Shown here piece after piece: positions 20,030 to 29,636 of a DNA stretch of 64,000 bases. The notes beneath the pieces were generated by a model. It saw nothing but the letters and a program-made list of their open reading frames with translations, was not told where the DNA came from and did no database searches. Within the stretch, counting starts at the first letter, position 1. Each line of letters begins with the position of its first letter. The stretch comes from Actinomycetota bacterium (GTDB lineage Bacteria > Actinomycetota > Actinomycetes > Nanopelagicales > Nanopelagicaceae), in NCBI GenBank assembly GCA_947490845.1, contig CANLHI010000002.1, positions 23,958 through 87,957 on the forward strand. The letters run 5' to 3'. Both the position numbers and the translations under genes were made by a program.

Positions 20030-21079
20030 CTATGGCTTTACGCCAGTAGCTAGTTCGCCAGAAACGATCTGAGCAGTAATTGCTGTGACCTTATCCTGGA
20101 CTTCTTGTGGTACTGATGAAGATAGATCGTGATAATCAGCTAGTCCAACTTCACCAACGAAGTTACCGGCAGCGATGGTTCCATCGTTTGCAGCGATAAT
20201 TAGGTCGGTAACGCCCTTAACTAGCTTCTTCTCAGCTGATGTGACCAAGCATGGTTGTGCTTCTGGAACTGTGTTCCACTGGTCAATATCTACACCGATA
20301 CAGAAAGTTCCAGCTGTCTGAGCAGTCTTTGTGATTGCTCCATTACCGGTAGTTCCACCTGCACCGAAGATTATGTCAAATCCCTGACCTAGCAATTGTG
20401 ATGCAGTTGATGCACCCCATGCTGGATCGGAGAATGCGGTGTCGCCAGCAGCATGGTAAATAACTGATGACTTGATTGTCTTACCAAGTTCCTTAGCTGC
20501 GTATGCAATACCAGCCTCGTAGCCTTCACCAAACTTGCGAACTGGTGGAACTTCCTTCATGCCAAGTACGCCACCAATTTTGTCGCTCTTGGTTAGGTTT
20601 CCGGCCAGGTAACCAGCAAGGAAGCCAGCGCGATCTTCATCGAAGATCAAGCCAGTTACGTTTGTAGTTGTAGCTCCGTTGAACTGATCTACGCCGATGA
20701 ACTTAGTATCAGGATATTGAGCAGCAGCAGCAACAGTTGCTTCTGCCATCAAGAAACCAACAGTAACAATTACGTTGTAACCCTTATCTCCGAATAGTGC
20801 GATGTTCTTTGCATAATCCTTGGAGTCAGTAGTTTCTACGTACTTAGCAAAGCCGCTAGTTGCTTCTGCTCCAGCCTGTGCGCCTTCCCATGCTGCTTGG
20901 TTGAATGACTTATCGTCAACTTTTCCAAGGTCAGTTACTACACCAATACAAAATGCGTTTTCTGTTCCGCAATCAGCTTCAGAAATTGCTTTCTCAGCTG
21001 TAGAACAACCGCTCAGTGCGATTCCGAGTAGACCAGCAACGGCACCAGCCACTGCAATAGTCTTAAATTTCTTGAACAA
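20030..21079 (-). CDS. BMP family ABC transporter substrate-binding lipoprotein
   Basis: Lipobox LLGIALSGCSTAEK; GVVTDLGKVDDKSFNQAAWEG is typical of BMP. TTG at 21079 preceded by GAGGAG preferred over the track start at 21094. Confidence 0.93.
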   Translation of the reverse strand: MFKKFKTIAVAGAVAGLLGIALSGCSTAEKAISEADCGTENAFCIGVVTDLGKVDDKSFNQAAWEGAQAGAEATSGFAKYVETTDSKDYAKNIALFGDKGYNVIVTVGFLMAEATVAAAAQYPDTKFIGVDQFNGATTTNVTGLIFDEDRAGFLAGYLAGNLTKSDKIGGVLGMKEVPPVRKFGEGYEAGIAYAAKELGKTIKSSVIYHAAGDTAFSDPAWGASTASQLLGQGFDIIFGAGGTTGNGAITKTAQTAGTFCIGVDIDQWNTVPEAQPCLVTSAEKKLVKGVTDLIIAANDGTIAAGNFVGEVGLADYHDLSSSVPQEVQDKVTAITAQIVSGELATGVKP

Positions 21080-21238
21080 TTGAGCTCCTCTCAAAGGATC
21101 AGTCGAGTTACTAATCCATTCTTTCTGGGTGTCGCAAGACTAGTCCTGCACGCTTATTAAGCAACGGCACATCGCCGCCTCGTGTCGCAGGGTTAAAATG
21201 CAAAGATCAACTTGAGGTTGAGGCTCTAAGATTGGGAC

Positions 21239-21727
21239 ATGTTGAAAGCAAAAGCTCTTGCCGCAGCACTGGCGTTACTAACCGCCATCGGCTCACCAAC
21301 AGCTGATGCGCTGAGCAAGGGAACGTTTTATCTTGAGTTAAAGACTGGGTGCTATTCAGCAAATAAAGCTCCGACTAAATCAAGCAAGTGGTCCGATAAG
21401 AATTACAAGACCCTTTATTCAGTAAGTTGTACTGCACCTCACCATTACGAAGTTTTCTATGCCGGCAAAATCAAAGCAAAAGATTTGAATTCTGATGCAG
21501 CACAGAAGGAGGCCGGAATCGCTTGCGATAACGAGGCGATAAACACCTTGATGGGACAGAAAGATCTGCCACCGACGCTAACTTACGGATATTTCTTTCC
21601 GGACCCAGGTGCTGAAGAAAAGAAGTATGGAAAGAAAATATTCTGTTTCTTTCGAGTCGCAGATCCCAAAAATGGTGATTACACACTTTCAATAAAACGC
21701 ACCTTTAGAGAAATCAGCTACGTTTAA
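21239..21727 (+). CDS. Exported protein, weakly Septum_form-like
   Basis: Signal peptide; VSCTAPHHYEVFYAG resembles the C-x2-PH-x-EV pattern of septum-formation domains. Confidence 0.5.
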   Translation: MLKAKALAAALALLTAIGSPTADALSKGTFYLELKTGCYSANKAPTKSSKWSDKNYKTLYSVSCTAPHHYEVFYAGKIKAKDLNSDAAQKEAGIACDNEAINTLMGQKDLPPTLTYGYFFPDPGAEEKKYGKKIFCFFRVADPKNGDYTLSIKRTFREISYV

Positions 21728-21728
21728 T

Positions 21729-23648
21729 TTACTTTCGCTCGCTCGCGCCTTTTCCTAAATACTTCTTCTGCACTTTGCGGGCTTCTTTGTAATTTTCATA
21801 TGCTTTTTTAGTCGACTCAAGCGTTGAGACTTCTGGAATCGGTACTTCCCACCATGCTTCACCGCCTGGGGCATATAGCAAAGGGTCACTATTTATATGA
21901 ATAAGGGTTGCAGTTGGGTGTGCTTTGGCAACCTTCATCGCTGCTGAAAGATCTGCAATCGCACTTGGGCTCTCAAGTATTCGAATTACATTCATACCAA
22001 GACTTTCGGCATTCGTTGCTAAATCCACCGGCAGAAAATCACCGGATTCGTGGTTATTTGATTTAGCATCACGGAAGCGATATTTCGTGCCAAATCTTTG
22101 TGAACCGATATCTTCAGATAGATGGCCAATTGATGCGTAACCATGGTTTTGCACAAGAACCACAATAAATTTCAGCCCTTCGGCAACAGCTGTTACAAGT
22201 TCGGTATGCATCATTAAATATGAGCCATCGCCCATCATGACAACTGGAGTGCGCGATGAATCAGCTCGTGCCACGCCAAGGCCGGCAGCGATTTCATAAC
22301 CCATACAAGAGAAGGCATATTCCATGTGATAGCCAAGCGGATCGCGCACGCGCCATAATTTATGAAGGTCTCCGGGTAGTGAACCAGCTGCGCCAACTAG
22401 GACATCGCGCGGATCTGTGGCTGCTTGAACAGCGCCGATGATTTCGCTCTGACTTGGCTTGGCTAACTTCTGATCTACGAAAGATGCATCAACGATTGCA
22501 TCCCACTCCTTATTTTCATCAACAATGCGCTTTGCGTAATCGGCAGAGACTTTAAAGTTTGACAATTCAGAAGTCAGTTCTTCCAGCGCAGTTCTAGCAT
22601 CTGCAACGACCGGAATAGCGCTGCCATGTTTAAAGGCATCAAATGCGGTGACATTTATATTGATAAATTTGACGTCAGGGTTCTGAAAAATACTGCGCGA
22701 AGCAGTTGTGAAATCGCTATAGCGAGTTCCGATACCAATAACTAAATCTGCCTCTTTTGCCAGGCGGTTTGCTGCAGTCGTGCCGGTTGCACCAACTGAG
22801 CCGCACATTTGTGGATGATCCCAATTCAGCGATCCCATTCCGGCCTGCGATACTCCAACTGGAATTCCAGTTGCTTCAACAAATTTGGCCAGTGCAGCAT
22901 GCGCATCTGAATAGATGATGCCGCCACCAGCGACAATAAAAGGCTTTTTAGACTTTGCAACCGCGCTTGCAGCAACTTTAGAAAGACCAATATCTGGACG
23001 CGGCCTGCGGATATGCCACTCGCGATCAGCTAAGAATTCTTCAGGAACCTCAATGGTTTCGGCCTGCACATCTTCAGGAAGACAGATGGTCACCGCTCCA
23101 GTTTCTGCTGGATCAGTTAGCACGCGCATCGCACCAAGAAGTGAGCTAAAGAGTTGTTCTGGACGATTGATGCGATCAAAGAATTTAGAGAGTGGCTTAA
23201 AGGCATCATTTACAGACATTGTTAGGTCATAGGGCTGTTCTAGTTGTTGCAGCACTGGATCGGATACTCGGTTTGCGAATGTGTCTGCGGGGAAAAGCAG
23301 AACAGGTAAGCGGTTGGTAGTTGCAACGGCTGCGCCAGTTAACATATTTGTGGCACCTGGTCCAACGGAGGATGCGCAAGCAAAAGTTGCACGGCGACGA
23401 GTCATGCGCGCAAAGGCTGATGATTCGTGGACCATTGCTTGTTCGTTACGGGCCTGGTGATAAGGCATTAAACCTGGATCAGAAATAGAAAGTTGCTTTA
23501 GCGCCTGGCCAATTCCCGCCACATTTCCGTGGCCAAAGATTCCAAAGACTCCGGCGATAGTGCGTTCGCGGTGATCGCCATCGACGGTGTATTGGTGAGA
23601 AAGGAATTCAATAATCGCTTGTCCTACGCTCATCTTGCGAGTGGCCAT
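21729..23648 (-). CDS. iolD: 3D-(3,5/4)-trihydroxycyclohexane-1,2-dione acylhydrolase (ThDP enzyme)
   Basis: GVFGIFGHGNVAGIGQAL, FACASSVGPGATNMLTGAA, VVMMGDGSYLMMHTELVTA, HINSDPL; typical IolD length. Confidence 0.93.
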   Translation of the reverse strand: MATRKMSVGQAIIEFLSHQYTVDGDHRERTIAGVFGIFGHGNVAGIGQALKQLSISDPGLMPYHQARNEQAMVHESSAFARMTRRRATFACASSVGPGATNMLTGAAVATTNRLPVLLFPADTFANRVSDPVLQQLEQPYDLTMSVNDAFKPLSKFFDRINRPEQLFSSLLGAMRVLTDPAETGAVTICLPEDVQAETIEVPEEFLADREWHIRRPRPDIGLSKVAASAVAKSKKPFIVAGGGIIYSDAHAALAKFVEATGIPVGVSQAGMGSLNWDHPQMCGSVGATGTTAANRLAKEADLVIGIGTRYSDFTTASRSIFQNPDVKFININVTAFDAFKHGSAIPVVADARTALEELTSELSNFKVSADYAKRIVDENKEWDAIVDASFVDQKLAKPSQSEIIGAVQAATDPRDVLVGAAGSLPGDLHKLWRVRDPLGYHMEYAFSCMGYEIAAGLGVARADSSRTPVVMMGDGSYLMMHTELVTAVAEGLKFIVVLVQNHGYASIGHLSEDIGSQRFGTKYRFRDAKSNNHESGDFLPVDLATNAESLGMNVIRILESPSAIADLSAAMKVAKAHPTATLIHINSDPLLYAPGGEAWWEVPIPEVSTLESTKKAYENYKEARKVQKKYLGKGASERK

Positions 23649-23685
23649 AATTATTTTTCGCCTTTCTAAATTTTCTTGAGTCTAA

Positions 23686-25176
23686 TTAATTCTGTGGGAA
23701 CCCGAGGTTGATGCCGCCGTGGCTTGGATCAAGCCAACGAGATGTGATCGCCTTGCCACGTGTGAAGAAGTGAACTCCTTCTTCGCCATGCGCTTTGGTA
23801 TCACCAAATAGTGATTGCTTCCAACCACCGAATGAGTAATACGCAACTGGCACAGGAATTGGAACGTTGATTCCAACCATGCCAACTTGAATTTCATTCT
23901 GGAAACGACGCGCTGCGCCACCATCGTTTGTAAAGATGGCAGTTCCATTGCCGAAGGCACCGCTATTAATTAGTGACACACCCTCGTCATATGACTTAAC
24001 GCGCACAATAGATAGGACTGGTCCGAAGATTTCATCCTTATAAACGCTAGATGTTGTTGGAACCTTATCGATCAAGGTTGGTCCAAGCCAGAAGCCTGCA
24101 GCTTCGCCATCTGCCTTAACATCGCGACCATCGACGACAACTTTTGCGCCATCTTTGATTGCGACATCGATATATCCAGCGACTTTATCGCGGTGTTCTT
24201 TCGTAACAAGTGGGCCCATATCGCAGCCACGGCGACCATCACCGGTGCGCAACTTATCCATACGGCTAACAATTTTTTCGATCAAGGCATCAGCCACAGG
24301 TTCAACAGCGACAACAACTGAGATCGCCATGCAACGTTCTCCGGCAGAACCAAAGCCTGCGTTAATTGCTGAGTCTGCAACTAGTTCAAGATCAGCATCT
24401 GGCAAGACCAACATATGGTTCTTGGCGCCGCCGAGAGATTGCACGCGCTTGCCAGCCTTGGCGCATTCTTCATAGATATAACGCGCAATTGGAGTTGAAC
24501 CAACAAATGAAATCGCTTCCACATCGGGGGAGTGCAACAAACCATCAACTGATTCCTTATCGCCATTTAGAACGTTAAAGACGCCATCCGGCAAGCCCGC
24601 TTCCTTCCATAACTTACCAATCCAAATTGCAGCCGATGGATCTTTCTCTGATGGTTTTAAGACGACGGTATTTCCGGCAGCGATAGCAATTGGGAAGAAC
24701 CACATCGGCACCATTGCGGGGAAGTTAAATGGAGAAATGATTCCCACAACACCGAGTGCCTGACGAGTTGAGTAAACATCAACACCGGTTGAAACGTTTT
24801 CAGAGTAGTAACCCTTAATAAGCTGCGGCATACCAACTGCAAATTCGACTACTTCTTGACCACGAGTAATTTCACCGAGAGCATCAGATAAAACTTTGCC
24901 GTGTTCGCTGGTAATGATTTCGGCTAATTCACCCTTTTTAGCATTTAATAGTTCGCGAAACTTAAAGATAATTTGTTGACGCCCCGCAAGTGAAGTCTTT
25001 GACCAACCCGGAAATGCTTTCTTCGCAGCAGAGATTGCCGCAGTAATCTCAGCACCATTTGCCAAAGCAACTCGCTTTGTTTCAACGCCAAGTGCTGGGT
25101 CATAAACAGGTGCGGTCCGCCCTGATGTGCTTACATATTCTTTATTATCGATCCAGTGATTTACGGTGGTAGTCAT
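23686..25176 (-). CDS. mmsA: Methylmalonate-semialdehyde dehydrogenase (CoA acylating)
   Basis: ALDH; FNFPAMVPMWFFPIAIAAGNTVVLKPSEKDPSA, SVDGLLHSPDVEAISFVGSTPIARYIY, GSAGERCMAISVVVAV; adjacent to iolD. Confidence 0.93.
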   Translation of the reverse strand: MTTTVNHWIDNKEYVSTSGRTAPVYDPALGVETKRVALANGAEITAAISAAKKAFPGWSKTSLAGRQQIIFKFRELLNAKKGELAEIITSEHGKVLSDALGEITRGQEVVEFAVGMPQLIKGYYSENVSTGVDVYSTRQALGVVGIISPFNFPAMVPMWFFPIAIAAGNTVVLKPSEKDPSAAIWIGKLWKEAGLPDGVFNVLNGDKESVDGLLHSPDVEAISFVGSTPIARYIYEECAKAGKRVQSLGGAKNHMLVLPDADLELVADSAINAGFGSAGERCMAISVVVAVEPVADALIEKIVSRMDKLRTGDGRRGCDMGPLVTKEHRDKVAGYIDVAIKDGAKVVVDGRDVKADGEAAGFWLGPTLIDKVPTTSSVYKDEIFGPVLSIVRVKSYDEGVSLINSGAFGNGTAIFTNDGGAARRFQNEIQVGMVGINVPIPVPVAYYSFGGWKQSLFGDTKAHGEEGVHFFTRGKAITSRWLDPSHGGINLGFPQN

Positions 25177-25352
25177 GCGCTCATCCTATGACGCGGACCC
25201 CAGACTTATAAACGGCCCTAATCTTGATCCCCGCCACATCCATGGGGCGCAATTTCCATTGGGTTAGCCGATAGATGCATTAAATCGGCCTGCATCCAAC
25301 TGCAATCTGGCTGAAGCCCTGCCGAAAGCGCATCACTTGATAAGGTCAGGGG

Positions 25353-26216
25353 ATGTCGCTACTAAAACTCGCTGATGGTCGTAACTTCGAATACGAAGAT
25401 AACGGGGTTACTTCTGATCAAGCAATCCTTTTTCTTCATGGCACACCTAGCGCCGATAAACTTTGGTCACAATGGTTGCCGCAAGTCACGGGCTGTTTAG
25501 CGATTGCGACAAGTCGCGCCGGTTACGGTAAATCTGATCGTCACAAGGGGCGCACAGTCGCCGATGATTTAGCTGATCAACAAGCGCTGCTCGATCATTT
25601 TCATATAGAAGAATTTGTCTCAATTGGTTGGTCAGGTGGTGGCCCGCATGCAATAAATATGACGCGCGATCCACGAAATAAGGGCGCAATCACCTTGGCA
25701 GGTGTTGGCGAATGGGGACATGCAGATTTAGATTTCTTAGCCGATATGGGACCAGAAAACGAAGAAGAATTTGGTGAAGCGCTAAAGGGTGAAGCAGCGA
25801 TTGCGGCTTGGATGTCAAAGAATGCACCTGTCTATAAAAATATTTCAGGGCCCGAAATCATCGAAGCCTTTGGAGGCTTAATTGGAGATGCCGACAAGGC
25901 CGCGCTCACCCCTGACGTTGCTGAAGAGATGGCGAGAAATTTTAGACATGCCGTTGTAGATAGTTTTTATGGATGGGCCGATGATGATTTAGCGTTCGTG
26001 CAGAAATTTGGTTTTGATTTAGGTGCGATAAAGAAGCCCGTTTTAATATGGCAAGGCGATGATGACTTTATGGTTCCTAAAGCTCACGGTGAATGGCTCG
26101 CTAAACATATCCCAACGGCCAAGTTAAACTTTCTCCCCGGCCATGGTCATATTTCACTTGGTACTGCATATCGCCCAGAGATAATTAAACAAGCGATGGA
26201 GTTGCTAAAGGCTTAG
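25353..26216 (+). CDS. Alpha/beta hydrolase
   Basis: LFLHGTPSADKLW, nucleophile elbow IGWSGGGPHA, C-terminal PGHGHISLG. Confidence 0.88.
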   Translation: MSLLKLADGRNFEYEDNGVTSDQAILFLHGTPSADKLWSQWLPQVTGCLAIATSRAGYGKSDRHKGRTVADDLADQQALLDHFHIEEFVSIGWSGGGPHAINMTRDPRNKGAITLAGVGEWGHADLDFLADMGPENEEEFGEALKGEAAIAAWMSKNAPVYKNISGPEIIEAFGGLIGDADKAALTPDVAEEMARNFRHAVVDSFYGWADDDLAFVQKFGFDLGAIKKPVLIWQGDDDFMVPKAHGEWLAKHIPTAKLNFLPGHGHISLGTAYRPEIIKQAMELLKA

Positions 26217-26680
26217 TTCTTCTCCACTAAGGGAGTGAGCCTGCCACCAACAACCATGGCGGCACCGATTAGCACGAGATTTTTAACTATGTATTGTCCT
26301 TCAAGAGTTAAATCAAATGGGAAAGATTGAAAACATACCTCAGGAAGTAGCACAAGCGGCAAGAATGTGCCGGGCATTTGTAGGGCAAGGAGAAAGAGCC
26401 CGAGGCGAATAAAGGAAGGAAAGAGTAGACATATTCCAATTGTTGCTTCCCAGATGCCCAGAATTGGAATAAAAACATCAGGATCAAACCAATAAACAGT
26501 CTTTGTGATTAGGTCATTTGCTGGGCTATTACCGAAAACTTTAAGAACTCCGAACCAAATAAAAATAGTTCCAAGTGAGATTTGAAGCGCTGGCATACTG
26601 ACTCGATTAAGGAATTTGATTAAATTTAGATCAAACTTCTTAAGATCACCGAATTTGCTCATATTTTTATCCATTCTCAC
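26213..26680 (-). CDS. DoxX-like membrane protein
   Basis: ISLGTIFIWFGVLKVFGNSPA and four hydrophobic segments. Confidence 0.6.
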   Translation of the reverse strand: MRMDKNMSKFGDLKKFDLNLIKFLNRVSMPALQISLGTIFIWFGVLKVFGNSPANDLITKTVYWFDPDVFIPILGIWEATIGICLLFPSFIRLGLFLLALQMPGTFLPLVLLPEVCFQSFPFDLTLEGQYIVKNLVLIGAAMVVGGRLTPLVEKN

Positions 26681-26764
26681 TTTTTCACTTTCTCTATTTT
26701 ACCTACCTTTGACTCGTTAGGTGAGTTAGAATTTGCGCGTGAGAAGTTATGGGGTGGCTCACGC

Positions 26765-27115
26765 ATGAGCGAAATAGTCGTTATTTATGACGGTCAATGC
26801 GGGTTGTGTAAAAATTCCATTTCGTGGGTCTCTCAGAAACTTGAGATTAGTGCCCTTGATTTTCACACCGCAGATCTTGCGCAATTTGGACTAACCGCAG
26901 AACAATGCTCGCGCGAAGTCTTTGTGATCACCGAGCAGCACCGCTATAGCGGTGCTCAAGCAGCAGCCTTCCTACTAAAGCACAGAGGTAACAAAGTGCT
27001 GTCCGCGCTAATCACCCTCTCGGGTCCGCTTGCCCGCATCGTTTACAGATGGGTGGCTAGCCACAGAAACTCATGGCCGGTAAAAATTCTTTCGCAACTT
27101 CTTAAGACTAGATAA
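26765..27115 (+). CDS. DCC-family (DUF393) thiol-disulfide oxidoreductase-like
   Basis: VVIYDGQCGLCKNSISWV motif. Confidence 0.88.
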   Translation: MSEIVVIYDGQCGLCKNSISWVSQKLEISALDFHTADLAQFGLTAEQCSREVFVITEQHRYSGAQAAAFLLKHRGNKVLSALITLSGPLARIVYRWVASHRNSWPVKILSQLLKTR

Positions 27116-28580
27116 TTCCCTGCTCTAAACCTTTTAGTACCTCTTGTGCGCGCACCTTTAACTCGGGCAGATCACTTAAGCGATTTAGACCAAATACTTG
27201 TTGGCTCATTCGGTGATTTTTAGCAAAGGTTTCTCTATGTCGATCTAGAAAATCCCAATACAAAGTTGTAAATGGACAGGCATCTGCGCCAACGCGCAGC
27301 TTGGGGTTATAGGCACAAGGTTTGCAATAGTCAGACATCCGCGAGATGTAAGCACCACCTGCGGCATATGGCTTAGTCATCATCTGACCACCATCTGCGT
27401 GAACACCCATGCCAATAACATTTGGAACCATTACCCATTCAGTGGCATCGATAAATACTTCGCGCATCCAATCTAGAAATTCTTGCGGATTGGTTCCGGT
27501 TACCAAAGCCAAATTAGATAAAACCATTAACCGGGGGATGTGATGCACCCAAGCCCGGTTTTGGATATCTGTGCCTATCTCTCTCATGCAGTTCATTTTG
27601 GTGGTGCTGGGATCTAAAAAAAGCGGCAGCAGTTTTCGGTTGGCACCCAATTGATTATTGCTTCGATACTCCGGCCCCAAAAACCAATACATCCCGTTTA
27701 CATATTCGCGCCAACCAATTACCTGACGAACAAATCCTTCGGCGGATTCGATTGGAACTTTGCCGGTTTCAAATGCCTTCATGGCTGCATCAATTACTTC
27801 ACTGGGATGAAGCAGGCCGTTGTTTAAGTAAGGAGAAAGCAGTGAATGGTGCAGCGCCCAGTTCTGCGTGGTCATCGCATCCTCTAGTGGCCCAAACTCG
27901 GCGAAATGGTTATCAATAAAGTTCTTTAACTGGGCAAGTGCGCCCTTGCGCGTTGTTGCCCAGGTATTTGTCGGCAGATGAGATAACTCAGCGGCCACTT
28001 CTTTATCAATCTCATCTCGCTTATGTTCTAGATATGCCGGGCCTTCATATTTCTTAGGCGGTGGCATGCGGTTATCTTTATCAAAGTTCCAAGACCCACC
28101 TATCGGATCCGTCTCGGCCATTAATACATTTAGGCGCAGCCGTTGTTTGCGATAGAAATTCTCCATTAAGTAAGACTTTTGCTCATCTGCCCAAAGTTTA
28201 AAAAGCTTGCGAGAAGTCAGAAAGAAATCATTTTCAACAAAAGTTACCTTGTGCTTTTTAAGCGCCTCGTATTGGCGAAAGGAACTTGGCTCTGCGCACA
28301 CTATCGGAAGCGCTCCGTGCTTCTTAGCGATTTCCTTTAGCCCATCAATTGTCGTCGCAGCTTTAATATATTCAACTTCAAAGCCTTCAACTTCTAAGGT
28401 TTGTGCAAAATGGCGGGCGCTAGAAATTAGAAAGAACAACCGCTCCTTGTGCCAATTGCGCCCTTTGGTGATGCGCGCACTTTCCACAAAAACAATCAGA
28501 TCTGATTTAGGGTCAGAGTCCTTTAGCGCCCCGTGCTTGCGATGTAGATGATCAAATGGGATATAGATAACGCGCTTCAT
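27108..28580 (-). CDS. Cryptochrome/photolyase of the iron-sulfur (PhrB/FeS-BCP, 6-4 type) family
   Basis: [18 protein letters not shown]-terminus; [18 protein letters not shown]-x2-C-x12[14 protein letters not shown] C-terminus; four cysteines in the FeS-BCP arrangement including NCMREIG. Confidence 0.92.
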   Translation of the reverse strand: MKRVIYIPFDHLHRKHGALKDSDPKSDLIVFVESARITKGRNWHKERLFFLISSARHFAQTLEVEGFEVEYIKAATTIDGLKEIAKKHGALPIVCAEPSSFRQYEALKKHKVTFVENDFFLTSRKLFKLWADEQKSYLMENFYRKQRLRLNVLMAETDPIGGSWNFDKDNRMPPPKKYEGPAYLEHKRDEIDKEVAAELSHLPTNTWATTRKGALAQLKNFIDNHFAEFGPLEDAMTTQNWALHHSLLSPYLNNGLLHPSEVIDAAMKAFETGKVPIESAEGFVRQVIGWREYVNGMYWFLGPEYRSNNQLGANRKLLPLFLDPSTTKMNCMREIGTDIQNRAWVHHIPRLMVLSNLALVTGTNPQEFLDWMREVFIDATEWVMVPNVIGMGVHADGGQMMTKPYAAGGAYISRMSDYCKPCAYNPKLRVGADACPFTTLYWDFLDRHRETFAKNHRMSQQVFGLNRLSDLPELKVRAQEVLKGLEQGII

Positions 28581-28720
28581 TTATTCTCACGGCACCGATC
28601 ACTGCAGTACTTCACTTCAGACCAATTCTTGGCCCACTTCTTGCGCCACTCAAATTCCAGGCCACAGCGCACACAGACTTTTGGTGCAAAACCATTCTTG
28701 ACCTTTGCTGAGCGTGACAT
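28577..28720 (-). CDS. DUF2256-like small zinc-finger-like protein (47 aa)
   Basis: Reverse-strand translation [47 protein letters not shown]; stop overlaps photolyase ATG (ATGA). Not in supplied ORF track. Confidence 0.88.
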   Translation of the reverse strand: MSRSAKVKNGFAPKVCVRCGLEFEWRKKWAKNWSEVKYCSDRCRENK

Positions 28721-28843
28721 TGGGCAATGGTAGGTCAGCGCCCTCGAAGATGGGCTTTATGAAATAGGCGTAATGTTCAAACGGGCTTTTCTTGCCGCGT
28801 CCTATAAGATTCGAGCTTATCAATAAGAGAAAAGAGAGATGTC

Positions 28844-28993
28844 ATGGGCGCTTGCTCCTGCGGTTACACCAGAGATGAAGAGAAGAATTGCGATGGAACA
28901 CATAAGGTCGTAAAGGCTGTAAAGGCTGAATTGGCTGAAAAGCTCGAAGCCAACGGTTTTCCACACGCTTCCGAATACGTAAAGAACAACTAA
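28844..28993 (+). CDS. Small CDGSH-like iron-sulfur protein (49 aa)
   Basis: Translation MGACSCGYTRDEEKNCDGTHKVVKAVKAELAEKLEANGFPHASEYVKNN; C-x-C-x9-CDGTH; purine-rich RBS AAGAGAGA upstream. Not in supplied ORF track. Confidence 0.65.
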   Translation: MGACSCGYTRDEEKNCDGTHKVVKAVKAELAEKLEANGFPHASEYVKNN

Positions 28994-29096
28994 ACCCGGT
29001 ATTTGTCCATTATTTCTCGATTGGACATGCAAAGTTCAGGGTTCAGGCTTAACATTTGGCAACTCGTAAGAAATTCACAGACCAAGGGGAGTAATC

Positions 29097-29471
29097 ATGG
29101 ATGAAAAAGGTTTATTAGAGCTTTGGAACACAAAGCGCACACAGATTATCAATGCTCAAATCGCGCCAACACTTTTGCTAATCGGAGTTTTTGTATTAGC
29201 AGCATTCGGCAAATTTGAGAGCGCATCAGATGGCGCCAAGTACCTAACTGTTGGCGTTGCCGCAGCCACCGGAATCCTGGCAATAATTTCTCAATACGCA
29301 GCCGTTCGTGAGGCTGAAGCCCTGCTTGTAGATTTGAAGAAGATTCAAAAGCCATCTGCACTTGCAACTAAAATTGCAGAATCACGTAGTCTGTTATCAC
29401 TTTCAGCTATTGCAATGGTTGGTCTAGGCACTGGCGTATTCGCTCTAGTTGTATGGGCAGTACTGGGTTAA
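29097..29471 (+). CDS. Small integral membrane protein, unknown function
   Basis: 124 aa with three hydrophobic segments; upstream AGGGGAG RBS. Confidence 0.65.
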   Translation: MDEKGLLELWNTKRTQIINAQIAPTLLLIGVFVLAAFGKFESASDGAKYLTVGVAAATGILAIISQYAAVREAEALLVDLKKIQKPSALATKIAESRSLLSLSAIAMVGLGTGVFALVVWAVLG

Positions 29472-29475
29472 TTCT

Positions 29476-29598
29476 TTGGATAAATTTCTGATTCTGGCAG
29501 CCTTCATCGTCTTTCTTTCAGTGGCGTTGATTGTCTATGACCGACCTGCAAAAAAGAAGCAGAAAATTACCGGCCGCGGTGGAGACTTCGAGTCCTAA
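29476..29598 (+). CDS. Single-TM small protein (40 aa)
   Basis: TTG start; MDKFLILAAFIVFLSVALIVYDRPAKKKQKITGRGGDFES; 4 nt after the preceding ORF. Confidence 0.45.
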   Translation: MDKFLILAAFIVFLSVALIVYDRPAKKKQKITGRGGDFES

Positions 29599-29636
29599 CT
29601 ATTTAAGAATTAACGCAAGGCGGGCGCCTGCAATGA

